Shown: positions 1 to 10,840, numbered from the stretch's first letter. The stretch: 64,000 nucleotides of DNA from Alloascoidea africana (GCA_030581615.1 JAKTTT010000003.1:186001-250000), one strand, 5' to 3'. Translations and numbers: made by a program. Notes: generated from the sequence alone by a model not told the origin.

Positions 1-296
1 AACTTACCTTCGCTTTCAGCCACATTAACTTTCTCCCAAAACTTTTTCAGAGTCTTCTCTAAACGGTTCGTCTCAGACTGTACGTTTCTCTCGACTGTTG
101 TATCCCTGCCTAGAACTGATTTCCCAGAAGGAGGCACAATAGTTTGGCCCAAAGTGGTAGCAAATCTGAAATTTAACTGTTGTGTCCGTGGAACCCAGCG
201 CGCGCCATGGCTGCTACTGATGCCACCTAAAACTTTCCCAGTAAACTGAACTGGGTATCTGTTGAAAACTCTTGACCCGAGCTTGGTAGATAACAT
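1..296 (-). CDS. ATP12: ATP12, F1-ATPase assembly chaperone (5' exon, cut by window edge)
   Basis: Atp12 is a mitochondrial matrix chaperone that binds the F1 alpha subunit and helps assemble the alpha3-beta3 hexamer. The visible exon encodes a basic N-terminal targeting sequence beginning MLSTKLGSRVFNRY. It is followed by the family's conserved block ETNRLEKTLKKFWEKV, which I recall from yeast Atp12 as ETNRLSKTSQKFWEKV. The exon ends at base 8 with AAG/GTAAGT, so an intron runs off the left edge. I chose the Met at 296-294 because the presequence starts there. An upstream in-frame Met at 371-369 (MGDEDPPSK) would add 25 acidic or neutral residues before the presequence and seems less likely. 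The gene is divergent from PFD1. Confidence 0.8.
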   Translation of the reverse strand, partial: MLSTKLGSRVFNRYPVQFTGKVLGGISSSHGARWVPRTQQLNFRFATTLGQTIVPPSGKSVLGRDTTVERNVQSETNRLEKTLKKFWEKVNVAESEGK

Positions 297-377
297 CGTG
301 AAATGGAATTCAAATTGGATACCTCCACTAGCGGACTCTTCATTTTTCGATGGTGGATCTTCATCTCCCATAATAGG

Positions 378-387
378 TGTATGGGTG
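378..387. promoter_or_regulatory. Rap1-like motif between ATP12 and PFD1
   Basis: TGTATGGGTG (CACCCATACA on the minus strand) lies in the short divergent promoter. It matches the core of the Rap1 consensus ACACCCATACA. The same motif occurs in two other divergent promoters of this window. Function is inferred from motif and position only. Confidence 0.35.
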
Positions 388-467
388 ATATATCTCTCAG
401 CGCTGGTTGTGTTAGGCACTAATTGATCTGAGAGAGGTTTGAGAAACCACCAGCCTGTCTATCAACA

Positions 468-1006
468 ATGTCAATACCTCAGGAGGCATTACAAAAGGTA
501 GATCAATCTCATGTTTTCCTATTTTGATTGATATTTCAAAAATTCTGACTTTTGCTTTGCTCTTTAGCTTCTTATCGAGATGGACTCTCGTTTGACGCAA
601 ACGAGAACAGATCTTGTAATTGTGAACCAGCAGATTGCAAGTCGGCAAAGGGATTTGAGACTAGATGAGGTGACTCTAAAAGAACTTGGGAACAGTTCTA
701 GCGGCAAGAAAGATGAGATTGTTTGGGAAGGTGTAGGGAAAATGTACGATCCAGCATCTCTTTTTTCTTCTATTTATTGTTAAAACAGGCCAAAGAATTT
801 CCTAACATGTTTGAAAATCGCGCTCTAGGTTTCTCGGTGTTCCAACTTCATCTTACAAATCATCAATTAAAACTCAGGAAAATGAGGCTAAAGAACAGTT
901 GGATGCTTTAGATAAGAAAAAAGTATATCTGGAAACAACACTGAAAAATACAGTTAACGGGATGGAAGAAATTTTCAAAAGGTCAGGTGCTAGACCGGTG
1001 AATTAG
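468..1006 (+). CDS. PFD1: Prefoldin subunit 1, three exons
   Basis: A beta-type prefoldin subunit; the hexamer hands unfolded actin and tubulin to the CCT chaperonin in the cytosol. Exons are 468-497, 568-743 and 829-1006 (127 aa). Intron 1 (498-567, 70 nt) has a CTGAC branch and TTTAG acceptor. Intron 2 (744-828, 85 nt) splits an ATG codon in phase 2, has a CTAAC branch and ends CTCTAG. The product has two helical arms joined by a short hairpin. The helices carry LTQTRTDLVIVNQQIASRQRDLR and NEAKEQLDALDKKK, and the hairpin carries WEGVGKMFLGVP, typical of PFD1. Yeast Pfd1 is about 109 aa, so length fits. The first exon has only 10 codons. Confidence 0.85.
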
Positions 1007-1275
1007 TTGTTAATAATGGTAATTACAAAAAGATCAATAAGATATGATCTGAGAATTTCATCCTGCTCATGTATATTGATCTTTGTAGAATGCTCAAAGT
1101 TGATGGTATCAATCAATGCTTTTCACGTGTTGAGATTGATCTCTAAGAATAATATCTCGTTCCTCCTTTAATTCGCATTAGAGAAAGCCATTTGTAAACG
1201 AATAAAAGAACAAAAATAATGCATAAAGATAGAGAACATGTCAAAATTCTAGATAACTTGTTCCTTGAATTCGCA

Positions 1276-1283
1276 TCACGTGA
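1276..1283. promoter_or_regulatory. TCACGTGA, Cbf1-type palindrome upstream of RPL17
   Basis: A perfect TCACGTGA palindrome lies about 150 bp upstream of the RPL17 start. An identical octamer sits at nearly the same distance upstream of RPS1 (36213-36220). Cbf1 binds CACGTG, and Cbf1 is known to serve ribosomal-protein promoters in some non-Saccharomyces yeasts. Binding here is inferred. Confidence 0.5.
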
Positions 1284-1431
1284 TAGACATAGGGCTTAGG
1301 TCCTTTTTCCTACTTCCGTATTGGGACATCACTGTGCATTAGTATTACGTGGTACTATATTTACGCGGGGTGAATCTGTCAACATCGCTTTGGGTCGAAT
1401 CCGTTACAATAACACAACTAATAACGACACA

Positions 1432-1998
1432 ATGGTGAGATACGCAGCGACACCAGAAAATCCAGCCAAGAGTGCAAGTGCTCGAGGATCTTACCTTCGA
1501 GTTTCTTTCAAAAACACACGTGAAACTGCACAAGCCATTAATGGATGGCCTTTAAAGAAGGCACAGGCCTATCTTGAGGCTGTTGCAGATAAGAAGAGAG
1601 CAATTCCTTTCCGACGATTTGCAGGATCTATTGGAAGAACAGCTCAGGGCAAAGAATTTGGTGTCACCAAGGCCAGATGGCCCGTTAAGTCCGTCAAGTT
1701 TATCCAAGATTTGTTGAAGAATGCAGAATCAAATGCTGATGCAAAGGGTCTCGATATTGAAAAGCTCATAATCAAGCACATTCAAGTGAACCAGGCCCCT
1801 AAACAGAGACGCAGAACTTATAGAGCACATGGTCGTATTAATGCCTATCAGTCCTCCCCATCACATATTGAGATCATTTTGGTTGAAAAGGAGGAAGAGG
1901 TTGCAAAGACTCAAGAAAAGGCTGTTGTTAGACTTTCATCCCGACAGAGAGGTAGACAGGCATCCAGGAATAGGTTGATTGCCGCCGCTGCTAATTAG
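1432..1998 (+). CDS. RPL17: 60S ribosomal protein L17 (uL22)
   Basis: Encodes uL22, which lines the peptide exit tunnel of the large subunit. The 188-aa product is very close to yeast Rpl17: [20 protein letters not shown] near the start, then [20 protein letters not shown], the [20 protein letters not shown] stretch in the tunnel region, and a basic tail. The start at 1432 ([13 protein letters not shown]) matches the family N-terminus. The open frame extends upstream without a conserved sequence or an ATG, so the longer form is rejected. No intron is seen in the coding region, unlike S. cerevisiae RPL17A and RPL17B. Confidence 0.97.
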   Translation: MVRYAATPENPAKSASARGSYLRVSFKNTRETAQAINGWPLKKAQAYLEAVADKKRAIPFRRFAGSIGRTAQGKEFGVTKARWPVKSVKFIQDLLKNAESNADAKGLDIEKLIIKHIQVNQAPKQRRRTYRAHGRINAYQSSPSHIEIILVEKEEEVAKTQEKAVVRLSSRQRGRQASRNRLIAAAAN

Positions 1999-2916
1999 AA
2001 CGTTTAAGCAAATAGGGATGAATAAATAGTTCAGTTTCATTTATGACATGGTACTTGATTCGCAACAAAAGAGAGAAAATTATGGTAAATGTATATCGAT
2101 CGGTATGGGACTTGTTTATTTGGGTCCACAGCGATAGATTAATGAAGGCTTTCGTCTGTCTAAGAATGAAATCTCAATTTGTACATACCTAAAGTCCTCC
2201 TCCATGACTGAATGGTAGTTAACTGTTAAACGTGAAAACCAAAAGTGTTGTTCCCAATGGAATTAGAAATATTTCAACACAAGTAAGTCACTTTTGACTA
2301 TCCTATCCAAAAGGTTGGCTTAATAGATATCATCCAACCTAACTAGAAATTTGAGAACTCTGTTGCTACATTTGTCGTAGAGTGTTGAACACAATGAAGA
2401 GACCCAAAACGTCTTTCAATAAAACGATTTAAAATATTTATGCTTTTATTATATCTTTCAAAAAAAAAAAATAACACATTTTCTTTCTTTCCTTCCATTT
2501 TTTTTAATCATTTTTTTTTTGCTTTTAGTTTGAAATTGACAGACAAAATATATAAAACCCCAATCAATGAAAATGATGATGATGATGATGATGAAGAATA
2601 AGAATAGTTAATAAATAAATAATGATCAACGAAAAAATGCAAAGATAAAAATCAAACAAGCAAAAGGGAGAAAGAAAAAGAAAAATCAAAAAGTTGGGAA
2701 ATAAACTCTTGAAGCTGTTGTTGTTGTTCACCACCCATCCCAAAATCAAATAAAAAAGAATCTCAGCCAAGATGTATATTTGTAACCACAAATAGAAATC
2801 AAAGAAAAACAAAAAAATTGAAACTCCAAAGATGAAATAAATAAAAAAGTGCTGAATGCTGAATGCTGAATGCAAAATGCAAAATGCAATCACAAAAGCC
2901 AAAAATCTATATCCAA
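1999..2916. other. Convergent intergenic region RPL17 / SAK1
   Basis: AT-rich 3' flanks with several A and T runs. A short ATG trinucleotide array lies near 2567-2595, and GCTGAAT and GCAAAAT direct repeats lie at about 2849-2887. No gene is supported. Confidence 0.6.
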
Positions 2917-5900
2917 TTATCCCAAAACTTGGGATTCATGAACTGTACTATCCGATTGCCTTTCCTTAACTTTATTCAACCCTTCAAGTTCCTGGTTGAA
3001 CTTTCGATCATAGTCCTTTGGTTTCAACTTGAATTCCAGAAGATCTTTCTCTGCATCATCGGGAGAAGTCAATGGATCCTTGTTGTTGGTTGGAGTCTCA
3101 GTGATACGAGTTATAATCTTGTTCAACGATCCATCATAGGCCATTGAACTTGAAGAAGTCGCTGTGGAGTTGGAATTCGAGATACAGGTGATATGTCCTA
3201 ATGAAGTGGTTCTGTTTGCGGAAACTGTTGAAGAAGAGGTGGATTGGGGAACAGTAGATACCATTGAGTTTGTAGTTGCTGTGGAAGAAGATGAGAGAGA
3301 ATGTTTATACGCCAGACTTGAACTAGAGTAAAGAGTACCTGCTGCAGTTTGCTTTTCAACACCAGTATGACGAGAGGGACTTCGAGATAAAGGAGTTGGT
3401 GTAACTGTAGATAACTGACTCGAAACATCTGGCTGACTAGCAAAGCTCTTCGCGGTTACACTTACATTTGTCTTTTCATGTAGAGATGAAGAAGTGGGAT
3501 TGAAAGTGGAACCCTGTTGACAATGTTGCAAATCGAAAGGAACATCTTCCACCACCAGATCATCCGTATCCGTGGTCACATCTTGAACAATCAATTTTTC
3601 AAAGCTATTAAGAGAAGCAGGAACATCACAATCCAACATTTGATATCCCTGTGTGGCAACTGCATTAACAACAGAAGTCGTTGATTTGGTTTTTGTTTCA
3701 GCTTTGGGTTCCCCTTCAAGTCCTGTTTGCTGTTGTTGGTTTTGTTCATTCTCCAATTTCAATTTCAATTTCAATTGTTCTGGAAGAGGCGGAACAGGAG
3801 AAGCCGTTTGAGGTCTGGAATCACGACGAGGACCGAATGCCAAAGTTAACTCACCATGTGGTCCTTGGCTATGCGCCCTTGCGTGTCCTCCAGATCCGCT
3901 TCTTCCCGATGTAGCCAAACCGCTGTGTCTAGAACCGAATCTGAAACCAGAATTGATTATCAAACTCTCATCATCCGAGTCCTCATCTTCAGAATCGGAA
4001 TCGGAATTGGACTCGCTTTCAGAGAGTGTGTAGAATCCACTGTGAACATCAACATTACTACTATGGTCTTCCTCTTCCTCATCCTCATCCTCAGATGATG
4101 AATCAACAATCTGAAACACGTTCTTGCCATGGGGGGTGACGAATCGACCGGCATATGAGGCAGTACTGGTACTACTTGCACTTGTGCTTGTGGTTGAACT
4201 CATAGTCAAACTACTTCCATGTGTTGAAGGTCTCGGCAGTTCAGCAGGTGTAAAAGTTCTAGCCCCCTGTGGGAAAGAAGGCTGTTTGGGACCCCCCGCA
4301 CTCATAACCAGCATATCTGAATTGGCAAAACTGGAAACGCTGTTGAAAGAACTAATGTTTAGACCACTGGGGACTCCGTACATGGAATAACCATCATCTT
4401 CAATGTTGAGTGCACCGGTTGAAAACATGGCAAGTGGGGAACTATGACGAGGTTGATTCGGTGAGACATGTGCCTTTGGTGTAGTATCCTGTTGTTGTTG
4501 ACTTTGAACTGGACTCGCAACGGGGGTAGTAACTGTAGGGGTATGATCAGGAGAAATCAAAACACAGGCCTTGTGTGCATTACGTCGTTGTTCCGAAACC
4601 AATTCAGCCATTGCCTCTCTTGCTTCTTGAATATCCTCGTTTTTTTTAAGAGAATTGTTGCAAGAAGGTTTGCCTTTCAAAGTTGACTCATCATCGTTTT
4701 CAGTCTCATCTCTATGTTTTTTTCGACTTAGACTGGCAGCTCTTCTCAACGGATTCAGGCGTTTTTCCTGTTTCTTTTTGTCCTTTTTCTTGGCCTTGTC
4801 TTTGTCTTTGGTCTTTTTGAGTTGATTTCTCGAGCGTCTTCCTATTGGCAAATTTGAGATCCCAATTGGAACGTCATGAACACCAATGATTTGAAGAGCC
4901 TGGGCAGTACATGGAGAGTTAGGGTATGATCGTGCAACACGGGAATTGGCATTGGTTGAAGAATTGTTACGACGATCTGGAAGATAATGCATAGTGGTTG
5001 CAGAAGCTGGATGAAGACTTTTCATATTTGTTGGGATTTGAGGAGTATCTGGTCTTTCTGATAGGATAAATGTCGTTGATACGGTTCTTTTATACGTTGG
5101 TTTCCTTGCTTGGGTATCATTATCATTATCATCATCATCATCATCTTTTTGTTTTTCCACAGCTGCTACAACAGTTGATGCTGCTGTTCGACTGCTACTG
5201 GACCATCTTTTACTAGTTCTTGTTCTCGAACGAGATTTTGATTGATCTCTCGTGTGTGAACTAGATCTTTTTGCCCTCACTTTACTAACCACATTTTGTA
5301 ATCGTCTTCTAATTCTAGTACCAATACCAATAACGGCAACGTCCACTTCCTCGTTAGTAACGTGTATTTTGTCTTTATCAGAACAAGCATTTTGTCTAAA
5401 TTGTTCCAAATCCGAAGGTTCAAGTCCTTTTGTGGTAAATGGATGTCTTTTAATATCTCTAATTTCGATGCGTTTTAAAGGGTCTTTTTCTAACATTTTC
5501 GAGATTAGATCTTTACAAAGATCCAACTCGATAGATTTTTGTTCGTCAAAAGAATCTTGTAAAGGAAGTTTGGGGAACCTGAGTGTATCGTTGATAATGA
5601 CCTGGTATAGATCAAATTCGGATTCTGCAGTGAACGGTACATTGCCAAACACAAGGCAATAAAGGGTTACACCCAGAGCCCAAATATCAATTTTATAGGT
5701 AACTTTGTTTTTCTTGATCAATTCTGGATCCGAATAACAAAGCTCTGGGGCGAAAAAAGCTGGGGTTCCTGCAGTTTTCGCAAGTTCCAAATCGTCACTT
5801 CCATCAGTTTTAGTTGTCGAATGGGCAAAAGAAACACCAAAATCGCTAATTTTGACTCTGTTTTCCTTGGACAGGAGCAAATTTGCCGGCTTTATATCAC

Positions 5901-7269
5901 GATGAATAATGCCTTGGAAATGGAGGTATTCGAGACCGAAAACAACGTCTCTGAAAAAAGATCTTGCCTCATCGAGGGAAAGGTAAGGTTGTAAACCTTG
6001 ATTGTCTTGCCATTGCAATTCTCCGTTTTCCAAAAACTCCAAAACCATGTAGATTTTGTTTGATCTTGCATCATCCAAGACTTCGCGGAGCTGGACTATA
6101 TTTGGATGTTGACACTTTTTCATTATTGCGATTTCTTTTTTCACTTTTAGTTCGTTCAACATCAAATAGTTGTTATTATTATTATTATTGTTGTTGTTGT
6201 TGGTTGTATTGGAGACACTTTTCGTAGGGTCACTGTTTGAAAGAGCATGGTGACCAAAGCGATGTTTCCCCTGTCTATCGACAATTTTGATAGCAACGTG
6301 TTGGTCGGTAACGAGGTCCTTTGCAAGTTTAACCTTGCCATGCTGGCCGCTACCAAGAGAGCGCAGCAACTCGTAAGTATTGAGGACTTTCCTCCCGCTG
6401 ATGGGGTCGTATTCCATGCTGACATGGTGGGTTTCTTTGACCATTGTCTGTGGAGGAGAGGAGGAATTGGGGTCTGCGGTTATGGGAGTTTCAGGAACGT
6501 ACTCGAAAGAATCAAAGTCTGGGTGATGAGCAGAGGTGCAGGACAAGGGTTGTTGTTGATAGTAGTGGCAGCAGGTCTTTGGCTTATCGGAGGCAGAGAG
6601 CGGCGGTGGAGGGATGTCGTGAGCAGTGTTCATTGTCAGGATGCTGTTGGAAGAGATCGAGCTTGTTGCAGAAAAGGAGCCTGCGATGGAGTCCACGGTT
6701 CTCGTTGAAAAGTCAGCCAGGGGTCGAGGTCTAGAGCGGGACGCAGAGGACTTGGAGTTCGAGTCTCTGCGACGACGGCCACGGGAAGAAGAGGACGTGG
6801 CGGACACGGAGGACTTGTTGGAGATCAACTGTCTGCTGATGGAGGCTTGCCGGACGTGTCTGACCAGCTCGTCTACGACCTTGTGGATGTGGTGACGGGG
6901 CTCGCTAGCGTTAACGTCTTGCATGGAGCTGAAGCTGGAGCTGGAGGTCGCGGTCTTGGGCCCGGCGACTGGGGCCTGGGCCTGGGCCTGGGCATTGAAG
7001 GAGGTGTCGATACGGAGGCTTTCGTGAGGTGGAAGGTGATGGGACTGGGACTGGGACTGGGATTTTGATCGGAACCTCGAGAGGGATCGTCTGGATCTCG
7101 GGTTTGAGACAGCAGCAGGCGTGGGAGGGCTGTGCTCAGGGCGCGGGTCGCTGCCGGCGGTGTTCTGGTGGTCGTGGTCGTGGCCGTGGCCGTGATCGTG
7201 ATCTCGATCGTGATCTTGATCTTGGCCGTGGAGGGCGCCCGGGGCATGGGTGGCGACGGGGGGACTCAT
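2917..7269 (-). CDS. SAK1: SNF1-activating protein kinase, SAK1-like
   Basis: Upstream Ser/Thr kinase (LKB1/CaMKK type) expected to phosphorylate the Snf1 activation loop. The 1450-aa product has a low-complexity N-terminus, then the typical lead-in THHVSMEYDPISGRKVLNTYE and a kinase domain at about 298-612. That domain has GSGQHGKV, the VAIK lysine (328), HRDIKPAN (Asp458), DFG (Asp476) and AGTPAFFAPE. A run of Asn (about 356-367) is inserted in the N-lobe after strand 3. The long tail holds basic, acidic (EDEDEEEED) and Ser-rich blocks. The start at 7269 (MSPPVATHAP) is chosen because a minus-strand TATAAAA lies 135 bp upstream; the open frame continues further 5' into that box. TOS3 or ELM1 are alternatives but are shorter. 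Confidence 0.75.
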   Translation of the reverse strand: MSPPVATHAPGALHGQDQDHDRDHDHGHGHDHDHQNTAGSDPRPEHSPPTPAAVSNPRSRRSLSRFRSKSQSQSQSHHLPPHESLRIDTSFNAQAQAQAPVAGPKTATSSSSFSSMQDVNASEPRHHIHKVVDELVRHVRQASISRQLISNKSSVSATSSSSRGRRRRDSNSKSSASRSRPRPLADFSTRTVDSIAGSFSATSSISSNSILTMNTAHDIPPPPLSASDKPKTCCHYYQQQPLSCTSAHHPDFDSFEYVPETPITADPNSSSPPQTMVKETHHVSMEYDPISGRKVLNTYELLRSLGSGQHGKVKLAKDLVTDQHVAIKIVDRQGKHRFGHHALSNSDPTKSVSNTTNNNNNNNNNNNYLMLNELKVKKEIAIMKKCQHPNIVQLREVLDDARSNKIYMVLEFLENGELQWQDNQGLQPYLSLDEARSFFRDVVFGLEYLHFQGIIHRDIKPANLLLSKENRVKISDFGVSFAHSTTKTDGSDDLELAKTAGTPAFFAPELCYSDPELIKKNKVTYKIDIWALGVTLYCLVFGNVPFTAESEFDLYQVIINDTLRFPKLPLQDSFDEQKSIELDLCKDLISKMLEKDPLKRIEIRDIKRHPFTTKGLEPSDLEQFRQNACSDKDKIHVTNEEVDVAVIGIGTRIRRRLQNVVSKVRAKRSSSHTRDQSKSRSRTRTSKRWSSSSRTAASTVVAAVEKQKDDDDDDNDNDTQARKPTYKRTVSTTFILSERPDTPQIPTNMKSLHPASATTMHYLPDRRNNSSTNANSRVARSYPNSPCTAQALQIIGVHDVPIGISNLPIGRRSRNQLKKTKDKDKAKKKDKKKQEKRLNPLRRAASLSRKKHRDETENDDESTLKGKPSCNNSLKKNEDIQEAREAMAELVSEQRRNAHKACVLISPDHTPTVTTPVASPVQSQQQQDTTPKAHVSPNQPRHSSPLAMFSTGALNIEDDGYSMYGVPSGLNISSFNSVSSFANSDMLVMSAGGPKQPSFPQGARTFTPAELPRPSTHGSSLTMSSTTSTSASSTSTASYAGRFVTPHGKNVFQIVDSSSEDEDEEEEDHSSNVDVHSGFYTLSESESNSDSDSEDEDSDDESLIINSGFRFGSRHSGLATSGRSGSGGHARAHSQGPHGELTLAFGPRRDSRPQTASPVPPLPEQLKLKLKLENEQNQQQQTGLEGEPKAETKTKSTTSVVNAVATQGYQMLDCDVPASLNSFEKLIVQDVTTDTDDLVVEDVPFDLQHCQQGSTFNPTSSSLHEKTNVSVTAKSFASQPDVSSQLSTVTPTPLSRSPSRHTGVEKQTAAGTLYSSSSLAYKHSLSSSSTATTNSMVSTVPQSTSSSTVSANRTTSLGHITCISNSNSTATSSSSMAYDGSLNKIITRITETPTNNKDPLTSPDDAEKDLLEFKLKPKDYDRKFNQELEGLNKVKERQSDSTVHESQVLG

Positions 7270-7403
7270 CACAGGAGGCTGTTGTGGTGAAGAGGGCTGG
7301 CGGGAGGAGGCAGAGATGGCGACAGAGCCATGGGCAGAGGCAGAAGCAGAAGCAGAGGCAGAGACAGAAGCCACGCACAAACACAATGGGCGGGCCCCAG
7401 CGG

Positions 7404-7410
7404 TTTTATA
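7404..7410 (-). promoter_or_regulatory. TATA box of SAK1
   Basis: TATAAAA on the minus strand, 135 bp upstream of the Met at 7269. It supports that start over upstream in-frame ATGs at about 7480. Confidence 0.5.
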
Positions 7411-7517
7411 CTCATGCACGCTGGCCCAGAGCGGCAGAGAGGGGCTGCTGCACGCGGGCTGCAGCTGCACAGGCATATGCATATGCACGCGAGCCGATCT
7501 GGGCAGTCTATCCGCGT

Positions 7518-7523
7518 CACGTG
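7518..7523. promoter_or_regulatory. CACGTG site upstream of SAK1
   Basis: CACGTG (Cbf1/bHLH type) about 250 bp upstream of the chosen SAK1 start and 24 bp from a CRE. Confidence 0.35.
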
Positions 7524-7546
7524 TGGCCCCGGCCCCGGGCCCTCGG

Positions 7547-7554
7547 TGACGTCA
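7547..7554. promoter_or_regulatory. Consensus CRE (TGACGTCA) upstream of SAK1
   Basis: A perfect TGACGTCA palindrome, the CREB/ATF bZIP site (Sko1 or Aca1 in yeasts). It lies in a short GC-rich segment about 280 bp upstream of SAK1. Use by the gene is inferred. Confidence 0.45.
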
Positions 7555-9880
7555 GCAGCTGTTACCCGGCGACTGGTGTTTCGCGGGATCGCCAGGGCAG
7601 CGGCGCATTGTGAGTGAGTGAGACCCAATTCAATGCCCATCTGGTAGAACATCCAGAAGAGAGGAGCGTGTAGAGTAGTAGCTGGGTGGACCAACTAGAC
7701 CAAGTGGTAGCTATGCCTGTCCATGTCCATGTTCATGTCCATGTCCATGTCTATGTGCTTGAGCGAGTGTCAAGGCGAGCGCTTCGAGGGAGATGAGCAC
7801 TGCAGACGATCGATCGGGCTCCGCTGGAGTAGTTCAGGCTACAAGTCATCACCACCACCACCATCATCAGAAAAGACAAGTGCGCGTTGTCTCATCTTTT
7901 GGCTTTTTTGTCTCTTCAGAGCATAAATACGGTTAAAATAGAAGCTTAGCGGGTGGACTTGGTTTCTAAACTCCTCCCACGCATCATCATCATCATCATA
8001 ATGACCGCCGCCCGGTTTAGATCAGATACCATCAAAAGTGACGTGATAAAACAAATGTGTCCGTCCTTTTTCTCCTACTCGCTTCAATAGCAACAGTCTG
8101 ATTCTCGTTATGCGGATGCCATTGTCATACACAATGACATCCAAAATTTATCATAATGCTGTTGGAAGAGGGGACAAAAAGATGAAAAAAAAAGCCCTCT
8201 AGTGGACTTGAGGTGATCCCATCTTTGTCCTCACGGTACTCCGAACGCCGTCTTTTCGTTACACTTTCCCCTTCTCTAAACCCATACTGTTGCTCTTCAT
8301 GTTTGGTTTTTGCTATTATTGATTGATGAGTCTACTATTATATTCCGTTTTTTTTTTTTCACACAACTAACTACATCCATCTAATTGTCCGTTACGATAC
8401 ACTCCAAGCAAAGGTCCCAAACTCTACTTTAAACTCTGAGATCTCCAACTTAATTCGCGTGAGATTAAACCATAACCGTGTTTTTGTGTTTAAATAGATG
8501 GATGCTCTTGTGTTTTGTGATTTCTGTCAAAACAGGTGGTACTGTAATTTCTTGTGAAAAATTAACACAAGTGTAGTTGAATTAGGCAAAAAACTTAACA
8601 TCGCTGAGTCACAAACCCGCTCACGGTCTCTCACCCATTACAAGACATCATCATAATCATCATCAATGACCTCCTATCCAAACTAATATGATCATTCTTC
8701 ACGCAGCGATCAGTATAAAGGGGAAAAAAGCCTGTTGTAGCGCCAACCGATGTTTGTGCTCACACTCAAGTAAAAAAAAAAAAAAAACCAGCAATTAATT
8801 AATTAATTTAACTCGACTCCCTAAATTGAATCCTAATTCCTCATGTTAATTCTACTCGTACTGATAAAACGACACACGATGCACTTTTCTCTCTTTTTCT
8901 CTTTGATACTCCGAAATGCACACCCATTTCTCTCACACGTCATCCCAGGTCATCCCATCTTGTCCATTCTATTGGTTAATTTTAATGTTTGAGATCTCAT
9001 TTTTTTTTTTTCAATTATTATTTTGGCCTTGTTGAGGATCTTCTTCCCAATCCAGCACCACCACCACCACTTGAACCATCTTGTTTTCCCGCTTTTTTTT
9101 TTTTCTTAGTGTATGCTGTTAAAATCTGATAAGCCAACCGGTCTAACCAATTTCATAAAACCTATAAGCTATAAAGATCAATATCAAACATTTCTAAAAC
9201 AGGAAACGTGGAATAGCACAATGAGCCCTGTTTGGTCCTTTTCTTTGAACGCAGAACGCACACTTGCTGTCGTCATTCGATTCGAGGAAATCTCTATCCA
9301 TATCTAGCTATAGATGTAGATGTAGAAGTAGATGCTAATGTATCTCTCTCCAGCTATATCTCTAGCTGTATCCAGATAGCTTTAAATATCCTCCCAAACT
9401 TAACACAAAATCTATTCTAATTAAAACTGGTGAGAAGATGATTTGAATCAACCAGGAGAATAATTTTTTTTTCTTCCACTCTAGTCACCAAACAAGGAGC
9501 ACCAAGTCCGACAAAGGATTGAGAAGCACTAAAACAACAAAAACACAAAGAAAAACTGGTTACTTGTGTAGTAATACAGAAAGATAAAAGATCTGAGCGC
9601 GTAGTCCGGGCATCGGGAATCCACTTCTGCTTGTTGTTTACAAACATCTCAATGTTGTTGTAAACATACCACAAAAAAATACTATTGATTTTTTTTTCAT
9701 TCCAAGGCTAGTACTCCTACCGAGCACTCAACTAACGGCAGAATTGACAAAAAAAAAAAAGAAAAAAAGATAAAGAATTGTAAGAACCAAAAAAAACATC
9801 ACAACAGAAGGAGAAATTGTATAGTATAATACACGTCCAAGTTTTCTTTTTTTTAAATTTTCTCTGTCTTTATATTTTCA
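7555..9880. other. Long non-coding stretch upstream of SAK1
   Basis: About 2.3 kb between SAK1 and the 3' end of HAP5, both on the minus strand. It holds simple repeats: ATGTCC hexamers at 7719-7755, CAC/CAT arrays near 7847-7870 and 7981-8002, TTAA tetramers at about 8793-8808, and many A or T runs. No tRNA and no credible coding exon was found. Part is presumably the SAK1 promoter and the HAP5 3' UTR. Confidence 0.6.
7719..7755. repeat. ATGTCC hexanucleotide repeat
   Basis: About six imperfect copies of ATGTCC with T/C variants. The Met-Ser frame it creates is a by-product of the repeat. Confidence 0.7.
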
Positions 9881-10720
9881 TCAAAGGTAGTTATGCGCTC
9901 CGTTCAAATCCGGGACATACTGAAGATACGCTGGATTCTGAACATCATAACCTTCCTGCTGTTCAGGCAATGAGCTTTCTTCTCCTTCTTCCAATGACAT
10001 CGAGACGCGGTGATTCTGAGGTGGGAAATTGGAGTAACCCACTGGTGGAGGAGAAGAAGACGCTGGTTGGTTTACGTCCTCCGTTTGGTACATGTTGTGA
10101 AGCTGTTGAAACTGTCCAGCACCACCAGCGTTCGTGTTGGGTCCCGGAACAGAAGTCCTCATTTGGTTCTGACCCTGATGTGTAATTGCTGCTGACGATC
10201 TACGCGCTTTTATCGACTCCTCTTCCCTTGGTACTATATCGATTAAAAAATCAAACATTTCCGATTTCTGAAGTGCGTTCGCAATATCGGACCGCTGTAA
10301 AGTTCTCCTCTTGTTTTCTTCCGCGTGTATCCACGCTCTCATAGTCAGCTCCGTTATAAACATTTCACACCCTTTCGCAAATAAAATCGGTGCCTCAGCA
10401 GATATCATTTTAACCTCATCATCGGTCTTCATAACCTTCTTTATCCGAGCGAGTGGTAACTGATGATTCTTGAAATCTTGGTCCTCCGTCTCCATATTCG
10501 TAATCGTGTTTTGCCAATACGCAAGCATCATATCCCGATGTTCTCCTTCAAGTCCTTGTCCAACGTTGGCAAATGGTCCTCCAACTGGTTCTCCATCTCC
10601 CCCATCTCTCATATCAATGTATTGCTCCTCTCCTCCATTCTGCTGATAATCAACTTCCCGAGAATCATCGTATTCAACTTCGTCAATATCAATTCCTTGT
10701 GCGTTTGCGTATTGTGCCAT
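9881..10720 (-). CDS. HAP5: HAP5, CCAAT-binding factor subunit C
   Basis: NF-YC-type histone-fold subunit. It pairs with Hap3, and with Hap2 binds CCAAT boxes of respiratory genes in the nucleus. The 279-aa product has the histone fold at about 85-165: [33 protein letters not shown], the [14 protein letters not shown] loop and FLIDIVP. An acidic Gln/Asn-containing leader precedes it and a Pro/Gln-rich tail follows. The start is the first ATG at 10720 (MAQYANAQG); the frame continues nine codons upstream without an ATG. No intron is needed in the coding region. Confidence 0.9.
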   Translation of the reverse strand: MAQYANAQGIDIDEVEYDDSREVDYQQNGGEEQYIDMRDGGDGEPVGGPFANVGQGLEGEHRDMMLAYWQNTITNMETEDQDFKNHQLPLARIKKVMKTDDEVKMISAEAPILFAKGCEMFITELTMRAWIHAEENKRRTLQRSDIANALQKSEMFDFLIDIVPREEESIKARRSSAAITHQGQNQMRTSVPGPNTNAGGAGQFQQLHNMYQTEDVNQPASSSPPPVGYSNFPPQNHRVSMSLEEGEESSLPEQQEGYDVQNPAYLQYVPDLNGAHNYL

Positions 10721-10840
10721 TTCTTGTGCTAAACTAACATGTAACAAAATAGTTTCCCGAAACGTGAATTTCCTAGCTTTAACATCGGGTGCACGGGTGT
10801 TTCAACTTTTGGCTAGACCTCAAAGCTCAGCCATCTCTTT

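Noticed and set aside
1385-1405. GGTCGAATCC, a second B-box-like sequence
   Set aside because: In the RPL17 leader without acceptor stem or A box.
7029-7613. Long Gly/Arg-rich plus-strand frames over the SAK1 5' end
   Set aside because: Antisense shadows of the GC-rich repeats in SAK1; no independent promoter or motif.
9901-9915. GTTCAAATCC, a tRNA B-box-like sequence
   Set aside because: Lies inside HAP5 coding sequence and has no A box or cloverleaf around it.
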